Assembly: GCA_905221605.1 (NCBI GenBank)
Contig: CAJNDS010002554.1
Coordinates: 232,501 to 296,500 of the forward strand
Source: Symbiodinium natans
Taxonomy: Eukaryota > Sar > Dinophyceae > Suessiales > Symbiodiniaceae
Direction: 5' to 3'
Length of the DNA stretch: 64,000 nt
Part shown: positions 56,081-64,000 of the stretch, piece by piece
How the letters are laid out: every line of letters begins with the position of its first letter
How positions within the stretch are numbered: the first letter of the stretch is position 1
Translations under genes and position numbers: made by a program
Notes under the pieces: generated by a model
What the model was told of the DNA's origin: nothing
What the model saw: only the letters and a program-made list of their open reading frames with translations
The model's database searches: none

Positions 56081-56310
56081 TGCGGAGCTGCAGTTGGTAT
56101 TGTAGAAAGGAGTTGGTGTTGGAAGTTGAAGGGTCAATGAACCCGGTAATCTTATGGCTCAAGCCATGACCAAAGCGGTCGAAGGTTTCGTAAAAAGTGT
56201 GCCCTTGGTTTGGGGTCTTGTTGTTTGGTTGTTGGTTGTTCCAGGGGAATTAAGGGCTTCTGTTGGGGTTGACTGTTTTGTTCCCTGTCCTCCTTCGGTT
56301 GCCCCCCGTA
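56081..56310 (+). repeat. 3' LTR of the Copia element
   Basis: 230 bp, TGCGGAGCTG...CCCCCCGTA, differing from the 5' LTR only at 56118. It is followed by the CCCTA duplication and the remainder of the telomere-like array. Confidence 0.95.
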
Positions 56311-57059
56311 CCCTAAACCCTAAACCCTAAACCCTAAACCCTAAACACCCTAGAGTAAGTGACGGCGAGGCTTTTCGGGCGTGGCTCTACAGCTTCGTAG
56401 ATCCCGGCTCCAAAAGCGCAGGCCACTTCTTGAAGTGTGGGGTTGATAGGACTAAGGGTTAGGGTTTACAGGATTTAGGGTTTAGGATGTTTAGGTGATG
56501 TGAAATTTAGGGTTTAGGGTTGGAAGTTTACGGGCTGCAGGGTGCAGGGTTCAAATTCTTCTCCTCCCACAACATGGGGGTACATGAAGAAGCTGCTCAT
56601 CTGTAGGCTATGTTTGGGTTGCATTGCGTGATTCTCGGGTGCTTTTGTGCACGTGAACCCTAAGCCCCAAACCCTAAACCAACCTGGAAGGGCAGGGTGT
56701 AGAGATCGATTCCACTGCTGGCTCACTGTTCTATTCTTAACATGGGGTTGGGGTTTAGGGTTTAGGGTTTAGGGTTTAGGGTTTAGGGTTTAGGGTTTAG
56801 GGTTTAGGGTGTAGGGTGTAGGGTGTAGGGTTTAGGGCTTGGCCTTGACGTAAGAATTGAAACAAAGCCACATGACTCACAAGACTGTGGCAGCTCGGAC
56901 ATCGGCGCTGCTTCCGCAGTTGCTTCCGCAAGCATGTGGAACGCCAGCGCACCCCGCGGCTCAACTAACCAGTGTAATGTTGCTCTTACTTGTCGCTACT
57001 CTCTTATGGGAGTTGACCCGTCTTTCTTATGCCCTATTAAACCCTAAACCCTAAAATCG
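56311..57059. repeat. Resumed CCCTAAA array and mosaic
   Basis: Five CCCTAAA units (56311-56346) complete the split array. A TTTAGGG array with TGTAGGG variants follows at 56752-56837. Between them are non-coding spacers with short open frames. Confidence 0.85.
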
Positions 57060-57610
57060 AAAGGTACGCCGTAACGCCACTAATTGCAGACCCGCGTGTT
57101 TTGCACATGGCATGTCTGGCGTTCACGGGCGGAAACACGGAAAACTCGAGGTTTTGCGCGCACGCATCCGCCGGACGATGCCGGACGTGTTTCTTTTGTG
57201 GCCAAAATCACCACTGCCATCAGGCTCTCGTGATCGCGCACGCGAAAACACTGCTCACAGCGGTGTTGTCGACACGCGTGAAGTCAATTTCCAAACTGCT
57301 TGCTCTTGAATGCGTGTTTGGGCGAGAACACTGCGCACGGCGCCATTTCCGACACATGCCGCGGGCGCTTTTCAGAGTCGTTTCTTAGTCAACATATCTT
57401 GCATCAAGGCCTCTGTCTCACGCAAGCTCGCGCGAAGCTTTGTTTTCAAACTCGTGTCTGACGCACGAGCTTTTTTCCTTCGACTCTTCGCAGGCATCGC
57501 AAGAAACAGCACGGAACTGTGAAGGGCTCGACTTCACCCCCAACGTACGACTGTTAGCATATTTCTAAAAGCACGATTCCGAGAACAGCCGCAACCTTAA
57601 CAGAAGTGGC
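57060..57610. other. Unique island with degenerate GAAAACACTGC repeats
   Basis: 550 bp without telomeric motif, rich in CGCACGC. A degenerate unit (GCGAAAACACTGCTCACAGC, later GCGAGAACACTGCGCACGGC) recurs at about 57241 and 57322. Frames at 57101-57388 and 57310-57522 are open but their Cys/His/Arg-rich translations look repeat-driven. No gene is called. Confidence 0.45.
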
Positions 57611-58842
57611 AAAGCAAGCCCCCCCTCACCGCCTCCCCAGTAAGGCAGGGCGGTAGAGTTCAGGGTCTATAGGGTTTAGACGGTAGGGTTTAGGGTGTTT
57701 GGATTTAGACTGTAGGGCTGCCGGGCTGACGATGTAGGGTTTAGGGTGTACTGTGCGCAGGGTCTTGACCAGTCCAACACAAGAGCTGCGAAACCTGCAC
57801 ACCCTCAACCCCAAACCCTAAATCTTCAACCCTAAGCCCTAAAAAGGCAAGTCATAACCCCCCCCCCCCACCCCCAAACCCCTCAACAAGACCCACCCCC
57901 CCGCCGAAAGCCTGAAATCTGTAAAGCCCTCGTGTTTTCTGATTCGTGGCGAAACCGTCAAACCCAAGCCCTAAACCCGAAACCCTAAACCCTAAACCCT
58001 GAACCCTAAACCCTAAACCCCTAAACCCCACTAACCACAACCCATGAACCTTCAACGGGGAAGGAGCGCGCAGGGCTTGGGCTCTCAGGGCCCTGAACCC
58101 TAAACCCGAAACCCGAAACCCTAAACCCTAAACCCTAAACCCTAAACCCTAAACCCTAAACCCAAAACCCTAAACCCTAAACCCTAAACCCTAAAACCGC
58201 AAGCTTTGGGCCTTGTGAGGCAAGCTTTGCACCATCCTCTGAGGGCACCCGTAAGGCATGAGTGCGGAGTGTGGAGGCTTTAGGGGCTTTGGGAGGCTTG
58301 GGGTTTAGGGTTTAGGGTTTAGGGTTTAGGGTTTAGGGTTTAGGGTTTAGGGTTTAGGGGTTAGGGTTTAGGGTTTAGGGTTTTAGGGTAAAATGGGACA
58401 CTTGGGGGTTTAGGGTTCGGACACCTCCTCCCCCGCCCTCTTAAAAGCAGCGGTCTGTATCTTGGTCGTGTTCAGGGCTCGCAGAACTTGATCTTCGCGT
58501 GCTGTGCCTGGATTTAGGGTTTTCGGTTGAGGATGTCACGTCTAAGGTCAAGTTGAAAAAAGCCCAAAAGGCCCTGAAAGCTTAAGCCCGAATCTCTACA
58601 CCAGCCCACTCCCAAGACGGGAAGCGGGGCAAAGCAAAGACTCAGGGATGTGCCCACAGAAAACAAGTTGCTGGGTGCAGCTCTTTTTTTTGATTTTGGG
58701 CCCTAAGCCCTAAGCCCTAAGCCCTAAACCCCGAACTCGAAACCCTAAGCCCCAAGCCCTAAACCCTAAGCCCTAAACCCTAAACCCTAAACCCTAAGCC
58801 CTAAACCACTCTTTCATATATAATATAAATGTTAATGGCTTT
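57611..58842. repeat. Telomere-like mosaic
   Basis: CCCTAAA lies at 57990-58023 and 58090-58196, TTTAGGG at 58301-58388, and a CCCTAAG/CCCTAAA mixture at 58701-58805. C runs lie at 57858-57868. Confidence 0.82.
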
Positions 58843-59388
58843 GCGGGCAAGGTCCGAAAATTAGTGGGCAAGGTCCGAAAATTAGCGGGCAAGGTCCGAA
58901 AATTAGCGGGCAAGGTCCGAAAATTAGCGGGCAAGGTCCGAAAATCAGCGGGCAAGGTCCGAAAATCAGCGGGCAAGGTCCGAAAATCAGTGGGCAAGGT
59001 CCATTGGCTGCCCCACGACCTTGCCCACTAATTTTCGGACCTTGCCCGCTGACCCACGACCTTGCCCACTGATTTTCGGACCTTGCCCACTAATTTTCGG
59101 ACCTTGCCCGCTAATTTTCGGACCTTGCCCGCTAATTTTCGGACCCGGGAAAGGCCCGAAAATTAGCGGGCAAGGTCCGAAAATTAGTGGGCAAGGTCCG
59201 AAAATTAGCGGGCAAGGTCCGAAAATTAGCGGGCAAGGTCCGAAAATTAGCGGGCAAGGTCCGAAAAAAAGCGGGCAAGGTCCGAAAATTAGCGGGCAAG
59301 GTCCGAAAATTAGCGGGCAAGGTCCGAAAATTAGCGGGCAAGGTCCGAAATTTAGCGGGCAAGGTCCGAAAATCAGTGGGCAAGGTCC
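58843..59388. repeat. 21-bp minisatellite that switches direction twice
   Basis: The unit GCGGGCAAGGTCCGAAAAT plus TA (21 bp) runs forward at 58843-59000, inverted at about 59017-59150, then forward again at 59152-59388. TTA/TCA and GTG/GCG variants are shared between the arms. Because 21 is a multiple of three, both strands stay open (up to 195 codons), giving seven-residue repeats such as QGPKISG. These are artefacts. Confidence 0.93.
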
Positions 59389-59540
59389 TTGGCCCCCCCT
59401 GCCCCCCCCCCCCCTGCCTCCCCCCCCCTGTGCCCCCCCCCTGGCCCCCCCCCTGCCCCCCCCCCCCTTCCCCCCCGCCCCCTGCCCCCCCCCCCCCCCC
59501 GCGGACCCTCCCCGCGCTCCCCCCCCCCCTCCGCCCCCCT
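59389..59540 (+). repeat. C-rich tract, C runs split by TG and TT
   Basis: About 150 bp, over 85 percent C on the plus strand, directly abutting the 21-bp array. It has strong potential for G-quadruplexes on the minus strand. Base calls within the runs are doubtful. Confidence 0.9.
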
Positions 59541-60115
59541 TCTTTGGGTCATTTGCAAAGCCACTGGCTGGCATGAGGGTTGAGGAGCCCTAAAATTTAG
59601 GGTTCAAGGGTTCAGGGCTGAGGGTTCTACGGTGGTTGAAGGTTCAGGGACGAGAGCATAGGGTTAAGAATTTGGGTTGCGTGTGAAACTTTTATTATCT
59701 TAATGGTATGGGATTCTCTGGGTGGGTGGGTACTTTTCGGGCGCTTGAAAAGCTGCCAGCCTAGTGAATGCTTGAACTTTGAGATGCTGAACCCTAAACC
59801 CTAAACCCTAAACCCTAAACCCTACACCCTCAGCCCTAAACCCTCAGCCCTAAGCCCTAAGCCTAAGAAACCCCAACCCAAAGAAAGCAACACTTAAGCT
59901 GTCGCTGGCGAGCTCCAGCCCCCAAGCCACCGAGAGTGCTGGGTGCTGAAGCTGAAGGACAGTTGCTCGGTTTAGGGTTTAGGGTTTAGGGTCTAGGGTC
60001 TAGGGTTCAGGGGCATGACAGGGGGTCTGTGGTTAAATGGAGCGTTTGGCAGGCTTGGCATGTGGGAGGCCATAGTGCACAAAATCATGTGTCTAGTACA
60101 TGGACAGGACTAAAG
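59541..60115. repeat. Spacer and short telomere-like arrays
   Basis: CCCTAAA lies at 59789-59824 and TTTAGGG at 59969-60003. No gene. Confidence 0.7.
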
Positions 60116-60222
60116 CTCTGTGGTGCTTTACTGTATCTTCAGATCCTGAGCCTTTTTGGGTTTATTGGGTTTCTTAATAAGGCAGCTAAGAATTTAGTTT
60201 ATAGCTACCCTTCTAAGTGCAG
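60116..60222 (+). repeat. 110-bp dispersed repeat, copy 4
   Basis: It starts CTCTGTGGTGCTTTACTGTA and ends CTTCTAAGTGCAG. The terminal CCAAG of the other copies is changed to AAAAG. Confidence 0.9.
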
Positions 60223-60334
60223 AAAAGTTTCGACCTATCAAGACATGAACATGTTGCGGAGTCGCGGAGTCGCGGACATGTGGATTTAACATAGCCTGCG
60301 CAGCGGAGAAAGTAATCCACCCGAACAAAACATG

Positions 60335-60501
60335 TTACTATACTACTATATTACTATATTACTATATTACTATATTACTATATTGCTATATTACTATATT
60401 ACTATATTACTATATTACTATATTACCATATTACTATATTACCATATTACTATATTACTATATTACCATATTACTATATTACTATATTACTATATTACTA
60501 T
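60335..60501. repeat. ACTATATT octamer microsatellite
   Basis: About twenty units of the 8-bp motif, with ACCATATT and GCTATATT variants. It lies 110 bp after dispersed-repeat copy 4. Confidence 0.95.
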
Positions 60502-62260
60502 TTTGTGAAAGGGTGGAGTCCTTAGGAGTCTAAGGGGTGATGGGGGGTTGGCCTTGCCATGCTTATCTGTGTGTGCTGATGCAAAAGGTCGCGGGTCGAA
60601 CTTTCGCGTCCTACCTGAATATAGGGGTCGGGATGGTTACTCATAGTATTTCCTTGAAACCCTAAACCCTAAACCCTAAACCCTAAACCCTAAACCCTAA
60701 ACCCTAAACCCTAAACCCTAAACCCTAAACCCTAAACCCTAAACCCTAAACCCTAAACCCTAAACCCTGTTGTAATTATTCAGGCCCCAATGTTACCCAT
60801 GTAGGCCCCCCGGGTGATCAAGCAAATGCTGTTCGTTCACCCACCCGTACGATCAAGCAAGAGCTTTTTCCCGACAGCCCCCTACTACAGCCGAGCAAGT
60901 GTTTTCACCACGGTTTAGGGTTTAGGGTTTGGGGTTTAGGGTTTAGGGTTTAGGGTTTAGGGTTTAGGGTTTAGGGTTTAGGGTTTTGGGTAATGAAGGG
61001 AAAAAGAAATGCTGCTTTCGCCACGGCTTCCCCGTTGCTGCAAACGTTTTTTTGGGGACTCCGAAGGCGACACCCGGCCTGCGTAAGGTGTGCATTGTAG
61101 GAGCAAAGAAGCCCTGAACCCTAAACCCTAAACCCTAAACCCTAAACCCTAAACCCTAAACCCTAAACCCTAAACCCTAAACCCTAAACCCTAAACCCTA
61201 AACCCTAAACCCTAAACCCAGAACTGGTATTTAATACTTGGGCCGGTGCCTGGCCAGCCCATCTCGAGTATGCCAGGGCCCAAAAGTTCACGTCAACCTG
61301 TCGGTATCAACAAAGTTGCTGATTATTACCTGGGTAGCATAAATGAAGGCCCCTTTTTTGGGTGGTGGCACCCTAAACCCCTACACCCCTAAACCCTAAA
61401 CCTTAAACCCTAAACCCTAAACCGATCCCAAAAAGGGACCCTCATTGGACGAACTATTCACCTAGAGGTGATGCGTGAATCACACCACACGAGGGTGTGG
61501 AGACCTCCCACCTGTTTTGGTGCACAGAAGGTTTAGGGTTTCGGGTTTAGGGTTTAGGGTTTAGGGTTTAGGGTTCACGCGCAAACTGCCACCAGCCTGT
61601 AAAAGGAAGGAATAGACCAAAAGCTCGATTTTCATTTTGAAAGTTTAGGGTTCAGGGTCTAAGGTTTAGGATTTAGGGTTTAGGGCTTGGGTTTAGGGTC
61701 TAAGGTTTGTAGAGTTAGGCGAAACCTTCCAGCCTAAAACAACCTCCGAACCCAGAACCCTAAACCCGAAACCCTAAACCCTCCTCCGAACCCAGAACCC
61801 TAAACCCCAAACCCTAAAGCCCCCCAAAGCCCTAAACCCTCACTTGCGGCGTTTTGCGGCCGCCCTGCTTCCAGGCGCCAGCGAAATGCGAGAGCCGCTC
61901 CAATTACCCAAAAGGCCTCCACGGTTGAACTCCCCTAGGCTTTATAAGGTTTAGGGCTTTTAGGGTTTAAGCCCTAAACCCTAAACCCTAATAAACCCTA
62001 AACCCTAAACCCTAAACCCCAAACCCGAAACCCTGAACGAAAGCTTGAGCTTTTGAGCTTCATAGCCTTTGCCATGGCGGGGAACACCTGGGGGCAAGCC
62101 GTCTTCGGGCGCGAGGCAGGGCGTTGAGGGCGCTAAGGTTTAGGGTTTAGGGTTTAGGGTTTAGGGTTTAGGGTTTAGGGTTTTAGGGTTTAGGGTTTAG
62201 GGTTTAGGGTTTAGGGTTTAGGGTTTAGGGTTTTAGGGTTCAGGGTTTAGGGTTTAGGGT
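60502..62260. repeat. Telomere-like mosaic
   Basis: CCCTAAA lies at 60658-60769 and 61117-61219, and TTTAGGG at 60913-60986 and 62138-62260 (with TTTTAGGG breaks). The spacers 60506-60655 and 61220-61370 are unique and non-coding. Confidence 0.85.
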
Positions 62261-62505
62261 TTCTAGGGTTCTAGGGTTCTGGGGTTCTAGAGTTCTAGGG
62301 TTCTAGAGTTGTAGGGTTCTGGGGCTCTGGACTTCTAGGGTTCTAGGGGGATGGGGTTCTAGAGTTCTAGGGTTCTGGGGTTCTAGGGTTCTGGGGTTCT
62401 AGGGTTCTGGGGTTCTAGAGTTCTAGGGTTCTAGAGTCCTAGGGTTCTGGGGTTCTAGAGTTCTAGGGTTCTAGGGTTCTAGGGTTCTAGGGTTCTAGAG
62501 TTGAA
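62261..62505 (+). repeat. TTCTAGGG octamer array
   Basis: About thirty units of an 8-bp variant (TTCTAGGG with TTCTGGGG and TTCTAGAG) that grows directly out of the preceding TTTAGGG array. Alternation of the variants is irregular. Confidence 0.93.
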
Positions 62506-63823
62506 AGCCCTGAACTGTTGTTAGGGTTGTATGGTGTTGGGGTTGTAGGGTTGTAGGGTTCTCGCGATCGAACACAGCCTTATATCTAGGGTTTCCAGAA
62601 AGGCACATAGCACTGCCCAACCATTGAATTTAATTCCGAGCTCTTGGGGGGTGGTTGGGGGGTGTATGGTTGGTTTCTACACACTTGTTGGCTAGAAAGG
62701 TACCCATTTCAGCCAACAAAAACGGCAGATGGGGCCCGCGCAAGTGGCGGATTTACGGTTTACGGTTGCGGGGTCTAAACCCTAAACCCTACACCCTAAA
62801 CCCTAAACCCTAAACCCTGAACCCTAAAACCTAAACCCTAAACCCTAAACCCTAAACCCTTAGTAGGGTTTAGTAGGGTTCAGGGCCAAGAGCCAAAGCA
62901 GGCTTTGTGCCTGGAGGTGGCATCACGACTCTGCCGGGCTCTGAGAGTGCGCTGGAATCTTCTGGTTCGACTCTGCGGGGTTTAGGGTTTAGGGTTTAGG
63001 GTTTCGGTTTAGGGTTTCGGGTTTAAGGGTTTAGGGTTTCGGGTTTAGGGTTTAGGGTTCAGGGTTTAGGGTTTCGGGTTTCGGGTTCAGGGTTTAGGGT
63101 TTCGGGTTTAGGGTTTAGGGTTTCGGGTTTAGGGTTTCGGGTTTCAGGTTTCGGGTTTAGGGTTTCGGGTTCAGGGTTTAGGGTTTCGGGCTTCGGATTC
63201 AGGTTTTCGGGGTTTCGTGGTTAGGGTTTCGGGGTTTGAGTTTAGGGTTTAGGGTGAATGGGATCCCAAGAACCCGCAAGGCCCCCAAAAACCTAAACCC
63301 CAAACCCTCAGAAGGGTTTACACCGACCCTAATGTAGGGGTCGGAAGAATTTTTCATGCCATCCCCTCATAGTCCCCATTTAATCATACTATATTATCCC
63401 CCAAAACCCTAAAGCCAAAAACTTAAACCCTAAGCCCCAAGTCCTAAACCCTAAACCCTAAACCCTGAACCCTAATCCCTAAACCCTAAACCCAAAATCC
63501 TAAACCCTAATCCCTAAACCCTAAACCCTAACCCTATATAAACCCCAAACCCCCAGAGGCTTGTCCGACTTGGCGGCCATGCTCGCAGCCGGGGGGCCTC
63601 GAACGGGGTTTGCGGCCATGCTTTTGGAGCGCGAGGGGGCCGAAATACAGTAGCTGAAAGTACAAACCAAGCTTCAGGTTGTCTGGGGTTTAGGGTTTAG
63701 GGTTTAGGGTTTGGGGCATAGAGCTCGCTGCCTGCGGAGTCTCTGTTATGTCGGAAGTCCGACAGATGCTTGAGCTGACCGCTAAGTCCCAACATAGCCT
63801 GTCCATGTATCTATCTGTCTATG
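62506..63823. repeat. Telomere-like mosaic with TTTCGGG variants
   Basis: CCCTAAA lies at 62776-62860. TTTAGGG mixed with TTTCGGG and TTCAGGG is at 62979-63240. CCCTAAA is at 63440-63535 and TTTAGGG at 63686-63712. No gene. Confidence 0.85.
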
Positions 63824-63873
63824 TATCCATCTCTCTCTCTCTCTCTCTCGCTATATATATCTATACCCACATG

Positions 63874-63911
<38 letters not shown>

Positions 63912-63956
63912 CATACATACATATCTATACACATATGTATGAGCATAGACCTGTAC

Positions 63957-63996
<40 letters not shown>

Positions 63997-64000
63997 ACAT
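63824..64000. repeat. CT, CA and TA microsatellite cluster at the window edge
   Basis: CT dinucleotides (63830-63848), CA (63875-63890), then TA/TACA to the end of the window. The array continues beyond the window. Confidence 0.93.

Larger units (their letters stand above)
46382..56310 (+). mobile_element. Full-length Copia-type LTR retrotransposon
   Basis: A 9,929-bp element with two 230-bp LTRs, a primer-binding site, one long polyprotein ORF and a purine tract before the 3' LTR. The LTRs differ at one base (A at 46419, G at 56118), so insertion is recent. It is flanked by a CCCTA duplication inside a telomere-like array. Domain order with integrase before reverse transcriptase defines Ty1/copia. 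Length is about twice that of a typical Copia element because of extra domains in the ORF. Confidence 0.97.

Noticed and set aside
58987-59593. Frames of 190-195 codons with Pro/Gly-rich repeats
   Set aside because: Produced by the 21-bp repeat and the adjoining C-rich tract.
3068-63712. CRISPR arrays from regularly repeated short units
   Set aside because: Repeats are contiguous 7-mers without unique spacers of fixed size, and the context is eukaryotic.

Overview
The window looks like nuclear DNA of a dinoflagellate, most likely Symbiodiniaceae or another Suessiales. The evidence is the plant-type telomere motif TTTAGGG/CCCTAAA, a very large Copia-type retroelement whose domains I associate with dinoflagellate genomes, and low coding density. 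The species assignment is inference.

Layout. Positions 1-2,600 hold the only host-like coding sequence: a possible exon fragment at 2-208, then a unique-sequence reading frame at 783-2598. The latter is split by a 10-G run and looks like a frameshifted gene of a multicopy, possibly transposase-derived family. From about 3.07 to 35.3 kb, 39.2 to 41.9 kb, 45 to 46.4 kb and 56.3 to 63.7 kb the DNA is a mosaic. Short TTTAGGG or CCCTAAA arrays (2 to about 30 units, both orientations) alternate with tens to a few hundred bases of non-coding sequence. Embedded in it are several small palindromic or terminal-inverted-repeat (MITE-like) families, four copies of a ~110-bp dispersed repeat, microsatellites and homopolymers. 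Islands without telomeric repeats lie at 28.2-29.1, 35.35-39.2 and 57.06-57.6 kb. The 35.35-39.2 kb island contains a strand-switching minisatellite and a 700-bp CA/CG-rich tract.

At 41.86-44.95 kb is a composite satellite: a ~1.4-kb module of four different minisatellites, tandemly duplicated. A related-looking array that switches direction (21-bp unit) sits at 58.84-59.39 kb.

The functional centrepiece is an apparently intact, recent LTR retrotransposon at 46382-56310. Its 230-bp LTRs differ at one position. A 5-bp CCCTA duplication places the insertion inside a telomere-like array. The primer-binding site matches a half Met-tRNA as in Drosophila copia, and a purine tract precedes the 3' LTR. 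It has one 3,073-residue ORF. The order is Gag, CCCH and CCHC zinc fingers, two tandem aspartic-protease-like domains, a cytosine-C5-methyltransferase-like domain, a DD35E integrase, a 2-oxoglutarate/Fe(II) dioxygenase-like domain, reverse transcriptase, RNase H, and a C-terminal membrane/cysteine module. A DNA-methyltransferase-like and a TET/JBP/AlkB-like domain in one retroelement polyprotein is the most interesting signal here.

No tRNA, rRNA, CRISPR or bacterial-type operon structure was seen. Most other long ORFs are by-products of repeats.
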